64,000 nt of DNA, from contig CM060731.1 of assembly GCA_030704615.1 (NCBI GenBank), positions 33,358,001 to 33,422,000 on the forward strand, read 5' to 3'. The position numbers were made by a program, and so were the translations under genes. The notes beneath the pieces were generated by a model. That model was not told the DNA's origin and did no database searches. It worked only from the letters and a program-made list of their open reading frames with translations. The stretch is from Takakia lepidozioides. Its lineage: Eukaryota > Streptophyta > Takakiopsida > Takakiales > Takakiaceae. This document shows positions 13,701 through 23,859 of this stretch, in pieces. Numbering within the stretch: the stretch's first letter is position 1; the number at the start of each line of letters is the position of its first letter.

Positions 13701-16700
13701 GCTATACTACCATTTTCTTGGAACGGACCAGTCTAAAGACATCCTGTGCTGGAGGGATTTGAAGCATGCAGAATGGTTGTCTACTGCGCAAGTCACTGAG
13801 GATGGCCAGGTTTCTTCCATATTTCTGATGGCCTTTTTGTTGCTCTCGCAATAAGCGCATACTTCATCATGCATACAGCGGACAGTTCTATCGTTCTCCA
13901 TGCCTTGTCGTCCTTGCCCATTCAGTGATACTTTTCTTCCTCGCCAAATAGATCTCTGCTTATATTTTTTGTGCTTACCTCTACTCGTGTGGTGGCAGTA
14001 TTTGATATTGTCCATCAAAGAGGGCTGCAATCCTGTCAACAGACTCTATTACTGTGACCTCATGGCACTGGAAGGCGGCTTGGAAGACCTTAAAAGAACG
14101 AATGTGTTGCTTCCCTTCCAAAAATTAGTGGACAATTTTGAAGCGCAGTATCACCTGGTGGCAAATGATGGACCTGTATTCACCTTTCGCACTAACAAAG
14201 ATGCTCCGAGGTACAAACTCACCCGAGTTGATACCAATAATCCCTCTATTTGGAGAGAGGTGATTTCAGAGTCAATGACGGACGTGCTTTCGTCCGTCAG
14301 TTGTGTGAATGGACAGCAATTGCTGGTGTGTTACATGAGTGACGTCAAGCATTTGCTTCAACTACACGACCTGGAGACTGGCGCTTTGCTCTATAAGCTC
14401 CCATTAGAAATCGGGACAGTGACTGATACTGCAGGACAGAGGAGAGATGCAAAGATCTTTTTCAATTTTACCAGCTTTTTGACCCCAGGAACAATATACC
14501 ACTGTGATTTGAGTAACTCCGAGCCAGAGATTAAGGTGTGGAGGGAGAGTAATGTGAATAATTTCGATCGCACCATGTTCGAAACCCGGCAGGTACAAGC
14601 TCGCCACCTTCGTGATCCATCATTTGTAGACCGTTAGACATTATACAGAAGAATCACGTGGATAACAGCATATGCAGATTGACTTAAAATGGTATAAAAG
14701 GAAGTTTGGATGTATACTTACAAGGTAAAATATACGCATGTACCTTGCACATACCTACCCAATGTAATTTTGGAAGAGACTGCCGGCTCTGTACCAACAC
14801 ACTTGTGTCTCACTAGTTGTAGTGGGTGATTAAGTGGATATTATCGTATTTCTGACGTTGTATGCAATGGAGGGTTGCCAGGTTTTTGTGACCAGTAAGG
14901 ACAGCACCAAGATACCTATGTTCATAATGGCACAGAAAGGTCTTACCCTTGATTGGAACCATCCAGCATTACTCTATGGTTATGGGGGGTTTGGCATCAG
15001 CAGCATGCCCTCATTCAGCGTGTCCCGCCTGGTTCTGGCTCGGCATTGTGGGGCAGTTGTAGCAGTAGCAAACATCAGAGGTGGAGGAGAGTATGGAGAG
15101 GAGTGGCACAAGGCTGGCTCTCTTGCAAGAAAACAAAACTGCTTCGATGATTTCATATCATGTGGAGAGTACTTGATTAGGGAGGGCTACACACAGTCCA
15201 ACAAACTGTGCATTGAAGGTTACAGTAATGGGGGCCTTCTTGTGGCTGCTTGCATCAACCAGGTACTTGTTGTGCTTGATCAGTTCATTTTAGCTCATGT
15301 AATCGGACTAACACTTGTTTGTTGCATGATACCTGGAGGCATGCTAGTCCTGGGATGAATTTTGTGTACATGCGTGCAGCTGTTCAAGACAGGACCCAAT
15401 ATGCACCATGCGTTTGTTTTGTCTCACAGAGGCCAGATCTTTTTGGGTGTGCACTGGCACACGTAGGTGTGATGGATATGCTACGCTTCCACAAGTTTAC
15501 AATCGGTAAGGACTATCTCAGTAATCAAATGAAAATTAATGGATTTGGGTGTTACCTAGCAAGCCTCTAAACTAGCTCTGTATTCAGAATTTTTGTACTG
15601 GTCTAAGTGTGTGTGTACTTTCTCCTATTCACAGCTTTCCTCCACTTAGGACATACATAACTTAACTAAGCAAATTAAACTTGCCAGCTAAATATAGAAA
15701 GAAATTACTGTATTCTATACTGTAATACAGTATAGATACTGTACTGTAATTACTGAAGTGTGTCGATGTACCTCATCGATTTATGTACAGAGACTAAGGG
15801 CCGCTTTACACTAGGGCCCAAGCCCAAGACCAAGTGAGAATGGAGCATTCCCATTGGCGGAGGCCTGAAAATTGGGCCCAACGGCTTTACAATAGGGGAA
15901 AACGGAAGTGGGTCATTTGCCTACATGGCACCTACATGGCACAAGTTCTTGGGCCGGACCAAGAAAAAGGAACCCTAGAATGGAGACCCAACTCTCAGCT
16001 CTTGGGCCCAAGAAGTTTGGTATTAAAATAGACTATTTTTGTGCAATCATGATTGCTTGATCATGACAGTTGAAGACCAGCCCAAGAGTGGTAGAAATTG
16101 GGCCCAGGATTTCTTGGGCTTGGGCCCTAGTGTAAAGCGGCCCTAATACTCAGCCAAGGATTCCTGATGAGGAGTTCCTGATATTGTTTATCTTCTTTGA
16201 CAATGGTCAGATTTTGTTCTTACTCATGATCATGCCTGGATGTGGTGGTGCGTATCATCATGCAGGACATGCATGGTCCACAGATTTTGGGTGCGCTGAC
16301 AAAAAGGAAGAATTTGAATGGCTTATCAAGTGAGTGATACCTGTGCCCGCGCCAACTTTGGCTGCTCGGACTAAATTTCATCCCAAAAGCCTTGCGTAGT
16401 TGAAGAAGAAATCTTTTAGTACCTGCTTTTCCCTGTGAAGAAGATGTTCCACCCGATTGGGTATACAGCAGTCGCAAAGCCTAGTGTACTCGACATGAGG
16501 AGGTAGTGATTTTTCTGGGAGGTTTATGTGGCAGAATATGCACCAAGGACCAGGGGTTAATCCACAAGCCATTGCAGAATGGCAAGTGAAGTCATGCTCG
16601 TAACGCGATGGACCGTGCCGGGCAGGGTCCATTCTGCCCGGTTTTGCGCCTGGCCTCTACTTCCCTCCTCGCCCTAAGGAATGAATTCAGAGTCCTTCCA

Positions 16701-17487
16701 CCCACTGATTGTGTATTCTTCTGCAGATACTCCCCCCTGCATAATGTGAGGAGGCCATGGGAAACGGTGATGGGGGTGCAATATCCATCCACACTGCTGT
16801 TGACAGCTGACCACGACGATAGAGTGGTCCCCCTTCATTCTCTGAAGCTTCTTGCGGTACGCATGTTCCTTAACACAAAGAAGTTATTAACATGACCATA
16901 ACCGCTGGTACCCTGCTCAACAACATTAATAAGTATGTTTGATACTCCAATATATGTATACATGTATCTAAAAGTCTGGCAGCAGTCACACAAACTCCAT
17001 CCTTGACTTCTGTTTAGCACAGCACGCGTCTGCTTGCAGAATTGGTTGGGAAGCCATTCACAATGAATTAAGCTTTTTTGTTATTGAATTGTGAGCAGAC
17101 ACTCCAGTATGAGCTTTGCAGTTTCAAAAGCAGTCCACAGACGAATCCCTTGATTGCACGCATTGACACCAAGGCTGGGCATGGAGCTGGCCATCCAACT
17201 CAGAAATTGGTGATTCCCAACCTTGGTTGCTTTCCAAAATATTGTCAATCCCTGATGCTGAGAAGTGTGAGTTGGTTCTGCAATGATACCAGGGACACTC
17301 TGTGCACTGGCAGGCTCAAAAACTTCACTTAGATGCACAGAAATGTTGATTGTACCAATTGATCTATTTTCTCTCATAGATGGTTACTAAAAGCTGCTCC
17401 TGGTTTGGTCTGCAGATTGATGAAATGAGTGATGCGTATTCATTCCTTGCCAAGATGACAGCTGCTACATGGTCTGATGATCTGTAA
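10774..17487 (+). CDS. Prolyl oligopeptidase (peptidase family S9A), 12 exons
   Basis: A serine peptidase predicted to cut short peptides after proline, in the cytosol. Exons: 10774-10889, 11359-11578, 12273-12473, 12985-13055, 13647-13809, 13999-14592, 14882-15262, 15430-15505, 16266-16329, 16727-16856, 17099-17209, 17416-17487. Phases agree throughout and give 732 aa, close to the usual 700-730. The N-terminal part holds [16 protein letters not shown] and DPYRWLEDPD. The middle part is the propeller region. The C-terminal alpha/beta-hydrolase domain carries the triad: Ser570 in GYSNGG, Asp659 in ADHDDRVVP, and His700 in KAGHGAGHP. The [16 protein letters not shown] and KQNCFDDF segments are also conserved. 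The usual GGSNGG is GYSNGG here, which still fits GxSxG. The start ATG opens a short exon that leads directly into family sequence. The intron at 15506-16265 contains a MITE. No targeting peptide is evident. Confidence 0.93.
12146..12210 (-). repeat. LINE 3'-end fragment in a POP intron
   Basis: Runs of GAAATGAAAT precede GGTGCTTTATAACGTCCGCG and GAAAG. It is a near copy, in reverse orientation, of the LINE terminus at 23030-23085. It lies in the second POP intron. Confidence 0.6.
13226..13425 (-). repeat. Dispersed retroelement-like repeat, copy 2
   Basis: It resembles the copies at 9987 and 22266 through CTAGAAAGCCCTTCACACAA, GCATCAACCTGCTGTGTATG and GGAACAGATACTACGGAGGG. Its shared 3' end is damaged by a small deletion. 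It lies in the POP intron after exon 4. Confidence 0.6.
15715..15735. repeat. Short perfect hairpin
   Basis: CTATACTGT, a three-base AAT loop, then ACAGTATAG gives a 9-bp perfect stem. It lies in a POP intron close to the MITE. No role is claimed. Confidence 0.5.
15798..16143. mobile_element. Tourist-like (PIF/Harbinger-type) MITE in a POP intron
   Basis: This 346-bp element has terminal inverted repeats that are identical over 32 bases, beginning GGGCCGCTTTACACTAGGGC. It is flanked on both sides by TAA, the PIF/Harbinger-type target duplication. It has no coding frame. The intact repeats suggest a fairly recent insertion. It lies in the intron between POP exons 8 and 9. Confidence 0.9.
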
Positions 17488-18851
17488 CTGATACATCTCT
17501 CGGTTTGAGAGGATGTCCTCACAAACTAGCTGACAGTCTTGGAAATTACACGAGTAAGCTTGACAGGGTGAGCACTGACTCATCTCAACCACAAATTGCA
17601 TATCAGAGTAAGCAAAGCTTCTAGTTCTAATGGTTTCCTGCAACACTCATAAATACATTGCAACAAGAACAAATCATGCATCACTAAAATTGTGACAGTG
17701 GATAGTATTACAGAAGTACAGTGAAAGAGAATGTTAGTGTGTTCTTAAAATTGGAGTTCTTATCTAATAAATTAATTACGCCCCTGCCATGCTATGACAA
17801 TGCTAATGTTCAAATCTCATCTCAAGCCAACTCAGACTAATCCTGAATTGAAGTTACTTTTGTCGGTCACAGTGAACCACACAAGTTAAAACGGGCTGAT
17901 TGACTGTCATCTGTACACCCAACTCTCACGGTTTGAACTCTGGCGATGTCAAATCAACCATTTAGAGCAAAATATTCAACCTACACAACTCCGGAAACTC
18001 TTCACTCTCCTGATCCCAGCAAAATCTATCAACAACTCCCCTCTCAAAAATGGTCCATTGCCTTGTCAATTATAGTCTACATGACAAGAAATGCAATGTT
18101 GACTGTCCCGCTCAACGACACAATTGGACTTTTACCGTTAACCAAATGAAGCTTGAAGCAAACATTTCTTTTCATGCATGTTGCTTATTTCACTGGTAAT
18201 CTTGGCACTAACCTGATTTGGAGTAGTGCGTCAGTTGTTCTCCTGTAGAGCAGAGAGAGAGGAAGACTCTTGATGAAGCAAACATAAGTTATGTTGTCAC
18301 TTCACGCCTTACCGCCTTCACTTCGGAAGGTAGACATCTTCTAACAGCCGTCACCAGGGCAATGCGGGTGCCCAACCCTCCCCCAAGGACTCAAAAGTCC
18401 CCAGGTACCCACACATTAAGTAACAAGTTGACCCATAATCCCCCTTTTATAGCTATAATGGGTGACATCCAACATCCACCTTGCAGTTTTGAACCCACTA
18501 TCACTTGTAAGACGGCCTTGTGCCCTAACCACTGGTTGTTGGATGTTGTGTTCTCCTGTACAATACTTGCTTGCTCAACAATCTTTGATAGGAACCTGCT
18601 GACTGTGTGGAGTTTGTAGGTTTTTGATGACAAGGAGGAATGTCCAGGGGATGTGCTGATCACCTGAAAAAAATGGCCAGCTTTTGTGGTGAGAAATCTA
18701 AAGTTTGCTCACTCCTCCACACACAATGCAATAGCTCAGGCACATAGCTAGCCCTCTTCATCCTCACAAACTCTCACCTCTGCTTCGAGTTCCTCAATTT
18801 GTGGATTCAATTAGTCTTCTACAAAAGTATGCAACTGCTGCATCAATTTTC
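17488..18851. other. Convergent intergenic region between POP and the PPR gene
   Basis: It lies between the stop codons of two convergent genes. It should hold the POP 3' UTR and, near 18780-18850, a remnant of the PPR E+ region described with that gene. No other gene or repeat is recognised. Confidence 0.45.
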
Positions 18852-20612
18852 TCACCTTTCCTGCATTTTCCTAACTACCTCCATAGCAGCTATAGCCATA
18901 GCATGCTGAGGATCCCACTTGAGTAGACATTTCGCTGCATGTTCAGCCAGCTTGACCTTGCCATGAATTCTACAGGCACCAAGCAAGGCTGCCCACACAG
19001 GAGCATCTGGTTCGACTGGCATTTTGTTAACTAAGGCCTCTGCCTCATCCAACTGCCCTGCACGGCCTAGAAGGTCCACCATGCAGCCAAAATGCTCAAG
19101 TGTAGGAGTGACGCCATGATCTTGAGTCATGGAATCAAAGTAGTGACAGCCTTCATCCACTAGGCCCAAATGACTACAGGCAGTTAGAACGCACGTAAAA
19201 GTGATACGATTCGGCTTCAAGCCTTCATGTTGCATTTGTTCATATAGTTGGAGGGCCTCCCTGCCACACCCATGCTGACCATATCCTGCTATCATTGCAT
19301 TCCATGAGACCACACTTCGTTTAGCCATATTGTCAAACACTTGGTGTGCATCATTCATGCTCCCGCATTTAGCATACATGTTGAGGAGGGCATTGTGTAG
19401 CATGGCATCCAGCACTATTCCAGCTTTAATGATGTCAGCATAGACCTCTTTGCCCTTTTCTAGGGCTGCCAGGCTGGCACATGCCTTGAGAACGCAAATG
19501 AACGTGACCTTGTTGGGCATCACCCCTTCCTGTATCATTTGCTCATAGATCTCCAAAGCCTCCCTCCCACACGCATGCTGAACGTATCCTGTAATCATAG
19601 CACTCCATGAGACCACATTTCGTTGAGCCATATTGTCAAATACTTGTCGCGCATCCTTCATGCTCCCGCATTTGGCATACATGTCAACAAGGGCAGTCTC
19701 CAGAATGACATCGGTAGCAATTCCAGCTTTGATTATGTCAGCATGTACCGCTTCGCCCTTTTCCTGGGCTGACAGAGTGGCACAGGCATAGAGAACACAG
19801 ATGAACGTGACTTTATCGGGCACCGCTCTTTCCCATATCATTCGCTCGTACATCTCAAAAGCCTTCATACTACACCCATGCTGAGCATATCCTGCAATCA
19901 TCCCATTCCACGAGACAACATCTCGTTCAGGCATATTGTCAAATACTTGATGTGCATCCTTCATGCTCCCGCACTTGGCATACATGTTAACAAGGGTATT
20001 TTCCAACTTAATATATGACATGATTCCAGCTTTGATGATTTCGGCATGGACCTCTCTGCCCTTTTCAAGAGCTCCTAGGCTGGCACATGCCTTGAGAATG
20101 CAAATGAATGTGACTTTGTTGGGTGTCATCCCTTCACATATCATTTGCTGATAGATGACCAAAGCCTCCCTCCCACACCCATGCTTCACATATCCTGCCA
20201 TCATTGCCGTCCAGGTAAATACACCTCGTTCAGGCATATTGTCGAAAACATCACGTGCATCCACCAGGCTTCCACACTTGGCATACATGTTGACAAGGGT
20301 GTTCAGGAGAAAAAGGTTTGGCTTCAATCTACTTCGGATAATGTGGGTATGCACCTGCTTTCCCATGTCAAGATCTTCAATTTTGATGCACTCCCGCAAG
20401 AGAAGGACATAAGTATTTAAGTCTAGCACAATGTCTGGTTGGTTCAGAATGTGCAGTGCCTCTTTCAGTTGTCCTGCCTTACATAGCGTTGTGACATCCC
20501 CACAAGCGCTAGATGTGTTCTTGTTGACTCCCACTCTTGCCCCTCTTTCCAAAACAGTAGACATGGTGTAAGTGCCTGATTCAAACAAGCGAACCTGATT
20601 CTCCCCTGCCAT
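18852..20612 (-). CDS. PLS-class pentatricopeptide-repeat protein, E domain truncated
   Basis: Predicted organellar RNA-binding protein, 586 aa from the ATG at 20612, which follows a CTTGCAG acceptor-like sequence. The frame stays open upstream to about 20666. The body is a series of P, L and S repeats. The block MYAKCGSMKDAHQVFDNM with VVSWNAMIAGY recurs four to five times with very few changes, and the intervening block KVTFICVLKACASL also recurs. The last repeats (NRITFTCVLTACSHLGLVDE, then CMVDLLGRAGQLDEAEALV) lead into an E domain starting PDAPVWAALLGACRIHGK. That domain collapses after LLKWDPQHAM and the frame stops at RKMQER. Just beyond the stop, in another frame, LHTFVED, a stop, then LNPQIEELEAEV is readable; this resembles an E+ motif. 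The ancestor was therefore probably E+ or DYW type. It may be a functional short form or an early pseudogene. Intronless, as many PPR genes are. Confidence 0.85.
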   Translation of the reverse strand: MAGENQVRLFESGTYTMSTVLERGARVGVNKNTSSACGDVTTLCKAGQLKEALHILNQPDIVLDLNTYVLLLRECIKIEDLDMGKQVHTHIIRSRLKPNLFLLNTLVNMYAKCGSLVDARDVFDNMPERGVFTWTAMMAGYVKHGCGREALVIYQQMICEGMTPNKVTFICILKACASLGALEKGREVHAEIIKAGIMSYIKLENTLVNMYAKCGSMKDAHQVFDNMPERDVVSWNGMIAGYAQHGCSMKAFEMYERMIWERAVPDKVTFICVLYACATLSAQEKGEAVHADIIKAGIATDVILETALVDMYAKCGSMKDARQVFDNMAQRNVVSWSAMITGYVQHACGREALEIYEQMIQEGVMPNKVTFICVLKACASLAALEKGKEVYADIIKAGIVLDAMLHNALLNMYAKCGSMNDAHQVFDNMAKRSVVSWNAMIAGYGQHGCGREALQLYEQMQHEGLKPNRITFTCVLTACSHLGLVDEGCHYFDSMTQDHGVTPTLEHFGCMVDLLGRAGQLDEAEALVNKMPVEPDAPVWAALLGACRIHGKVKLAEHAAKCLLKWDPQHAMAIAAMEVVRKMQER

Positions 20613-20653
20613 CCTGCAAGACTCTTTGTTAAAAATCCCCAGCTGAACCCACA

Positions 20654-23600
20654 TCATATATCCCAAAGCTCGTCAAAAGAAAGAGGACACAAATTTGACA
20701 GGGTTGCAAAACAACTGCACTCATCGACTGTGAGATAAACAGTACCAATTCTATCTGTTTGAGTTGGACCTCTTGGATCATCATCAAGAAAGTACCCCTT
20801 GTATTCACAGCCTGAAGCTCCGTGGTACACATCAGTACTTGGATCAATGCCAGATTGTTGCCAGCCATGTATCATGGCAGCTGGTGCTACTGTCCCCCAC
20901 CAACCCTCAATCCAAAGGGCCTCATTTCTGCCCTTATGTCTAAATCTTGAGATCTTGGACTGTTCTGTGAAACCACCAGTGGGCACCTAAGCAGCCATAG
21001 CTTCACCCACAGCCTCTCTTAGAACATGCTACAACCATAAGAGTTCCAAGTTTGCATATAACAGTGACAAGCCTTGAACAACCTATGGATGGCTACAGTA
21101 AGGACAGAATCTGCTGCGTTGTCATGATCAAGAGAGAAATACATATTTACTCGAAGGGACTGGAGGTACAATCTGGTCCACTGAAGATCACAATGCTAGC
21201 TTCAATCACCAGCCCTGCTTGCCAAACTCTTTCACGTCCTCGATGAAAAAGGGCTCACCTTGTGAAACTTGTCGTCCCACCACTGTGAAAAATCGAAGAA
21301 CTCCTGCCAGCTCTGTTCTTTTCTCTCTGCTTGACCTGCATGCAAGTGCAACAGCATGAGAACTTAATTGCAACTGTCCCTATCAAGGAGCCCAATTTAT
21401 TACTTGGCAAATATTGACAATAGATCAATTTCAGCATGTAGGAGGATAGCACTTGGAGGCCCTAAATCCCCATTCCACCATCAGTTCTAATGAACTACTC
21501 GAGTCTGGCAGATCTCAAAGAGGGGAGTGAGTGTGCATCCTTGCTACAACCACATGTTTTGGGGCACGTCTTAGGACAAATCTCGACTCTTGCATGCGCG
21601 TGTTTCATGTGTGTGTTAAGAGACAGGAAAAGATAAATTGAGTATGAGAGAATGTACTCATAATACATTGTTTGCCGTGACCTTCTGGTCATATGAGAGT
21701 GTGTGAGAGACAACATTAAAATTAAGAGAGTATGTGTGGAACAGCGAAGGAAAGGAAAGAAACTGTATAGCATCCAAGGGAAGCTCAAAGAGCTAATGGG
21801 ACACAAGTATGATACAAGAAGGAAGTCAGGCTGTCAGCAAGCAGCCGAAAAATAACATTCAAGGTTCAACATTAAGAGATTCTCAACGGTGGAGAGCCTC
21901 TTGTTGCCAGGCAATTCTGGTCCTCATACTGGAAAGGCCTCAGCAAGGGATGGCTGCCCCAGAGCAGGCAAAGTTTTAGCCCTGGATGTCATAGTACAGC
22001 GGACAGTCTCAATCTCCCGTCTATCTTCTCTAAGGCACACCGGGCACAAACACTCTGCACACTCCAGGTTGTCCCATCTACCAGTCTCACAGGTTTGTGT
22101 GAGCCCACCCTGAACTTCCCGATGCCCGTAGAAGATGGAGATTGAATTGCAGACAAGTAATTGGGCTGTAAGATTCCATGATTCCATGGACCTTCGACCA
22201 CCGCCCGATAAGCCGGCGAGAGAGAGAGAATGTACTCATATGGCATTGTTTGCCGTAGCCTACAGAGAATGTACTCATAAGACGTTGTTTGCCGTAGCCT
22301 TGTGGCCATTGACCCCGCACTCAGTTTGAGCGGAACACAAAGGGACAATAACTACCTTTGTCAGGGGCTGACACCTGTAGTATGATTTACCTTGGAACAG
22401 ACAATTGATCCAAGTTTTCCAGATACCCTCTAGAAATCCCTTTACACAAGCATCAATTTGCTGTGTGTGGTTTGCCCAATAACTAGGCCCTAAAAGGGCC
22501 TGGGCATTTGGCTCAGTCTCGAGACTTCCAAAGTTGGTAAACAGAGGTACATGCACAATCCCCTTGATGGATTTGAAGAGGACGTCAGAGCCTACACAAA
22601 CACACACACACACACAGATGTAGTCATCACAGTGCTTCCTCATCCTTGTAGGCATAGACCTCATGCTCAGTCTGGAGGAAGCAGAAAAGGTGGAGAAGGG
22701 CCACCTGAATTCTCCGGGTCAGCAATCCTCACTGTGCTCAGAACCACCTGTATCCCCCAGCACATTATACACGTCAAGCCCTCCCCACTTTAGTCGAAAC
22801 TGAAGAACACTTCTTCTTCTACTGCCCTCTATACTACGAGATCCGTGGGAGATTCCACTGTTTATTCAGTGGAACCCAAACTCTCACTGATGTCTTCCAC
22901 TATGAGGATCAAAAATGCTTGGCAGCCTACCTGCACGAGGCCTTCACCCTTCGACATTCGCTAGAACATTAATTGTGGATTCTGGACTTGTTCCTCTCTC
23001 ATGTTTCCATTTTGTCCCATAAGCTCTATGAGCTTTCCGCGGACGTTATAAAGTACCATTTCTATTTCATTTCTCTTTAGTCATACACCCTACTACTGAT
23101 CCACATAGACAACACTGCCACCTGCCCATAAACGTCCTCAGAACCACCTCAACAGGCAAAGTGATTAAGCAAGGACTAAGTAACCTTGTCCTTTTACACA
23201 GTGATTCTGCAAGGATTAAGCTATTAGGATTGAGTACATTCAAACATCAACCACTGATCAACCCAAACCAACGTTAATGTGCAATCTTTTTCAAAAGGAC
23301 ATGAGCGGAATTGAGAGTGACCGAGAGAAAGATAGGGCCAAAAGAGCCAAAGGGTCTGCACATATAGAGGAAGACAGAATTTGCACAGAGGCTGCTAAGA
23401 GAAGGCAGGTTACCGAGCCCTATGACCTGCCTCATTGACACATGAGCCCTGCCCTGGCACAATTGGAAACAGTGAATGTGCAAAATGCGACAAAATGTAG
23501 CACTGACCTCGGCACCTTTTTCCAGACACCCTGTGCTTTCAGCCAACATATCCCAAATCTCCAACTCGAACCTGCCATCCAGATGAGATAGACCAGCTCA

Positions 23601-23830
23601 TGCAGATCTTACTAAGAATCTATGTACCATCAAACCAGTAAAAGGAGCCTGCCTGTGAGTTGTAAAACAGCTTACCAGCCTGAAACCTCTGTTTTAGTAA
23701 CAGTCTTTGCCATAGCAACGCTAGATTTGGCCAACACTTTTCCAGCATCGAGGTGCTTCATCTGCATGTCACGACCCATATGGCCGAGGTGCGAACTTCC
23801 CCTCGCTAAGCGTCACCACGAACTTTCATT
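20654..23830 (-). CDS. Organellar single-stranded DNA-binding protein (OSB-like), partial model
   Basis: OSB proteins bind ssDNA in plant mitochondria and plastids through an SSB-like OB-fold and a C-terminal PDF motif. Exons seen, 5' to 3': one ending 23676 (GRDMQMKHLDAGKVLAKSSV, then VTKTEVSGW), 23571-23508 (FELEIWDMLAESTGCLEKGA), 21335-21259 (SWQEFFDFSQWWDDKFHK) and 20986-20654 (SKISRFRHKGRNEALWIEGW onward to a stop). The first two join in phase as an OB-fold core. The last two join in phase as the WxxFF..SQWWDxK..KHK..EALW motif region. The Pro-Asp-Phe of the motif reads SRF here, so it is divergent. The N-terminal exon and at least one exon between 23508 and 21335 are not found. The last 80 or so residues are unlike OSBs I know. 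The intron between 23508 and 21335 is full of retroelement fragments. The model is incomplete, so the outer limit at 23830 is approximate. Confidence 0.65.
21649..21693 (-). repeat. Dispersed retroelement-like repeat, copy 4, extreme 5' truncation
   Basis: Only about 45 bases of the shared 3' end remain: GAATGTACTCATAATACATT and TGTTTGCCGTGACC. It supports 5' truncation with a fixed 3' end. Confidence 0.55.
21750..21835 (-). repeat. Diverged LINE 3'-end fragment
   Basis: GGAAGCTCAAAGAGCTAATG and GGACACAAGTATGATACAAG match the order of words in the LINE tail at 22973-23085 (AGCTCATAGAGCTTATGGGA), in reverse orientation. Confidence 0.4.
22219..22590 (-). repeat. Dispersed retroelement-like repeat, copies 5 and 3 in tandem
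   Basis: A 45-base truncated copy (22219-22264) abuts a copy of about 320 bases (22266-22590). Both end in the shared GAATGTACTCATA motif. The longer copy stays open on the minus strand across the aligned part and encodes [20 protein letters not shown] and LTKVVIVPLCSAQTE, like copy 1. An (AC)n tract lies at its 5' side near 22600. Confidence 0.6.
22780..23085 (+). mobile_element. LINE 3' end: C-terminal coding segment and 3' UTR
   Basis: An open frame ending at 22972 encodes VETEEHFFFYCPLYYEIRGR, then a short tail ending in RHSLEH. This ETEEH..FYCPLY..IR pattern is typical of the C-terminal zinc-finger region of LINE polymerases. The 3' UTR of about 110 bases ends in CTTTCCGCGGACGTTATAAA and ATTTC repeats. 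It is 5'-truncated and lies in an intron of the OSB-like gene. It anchors the identity of the other LINE tails in this window. Confidence 0.7.
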
Positions 23831-23859
23831 GTTCGCCACCTCCAGGTGGCCTCCTTGTT

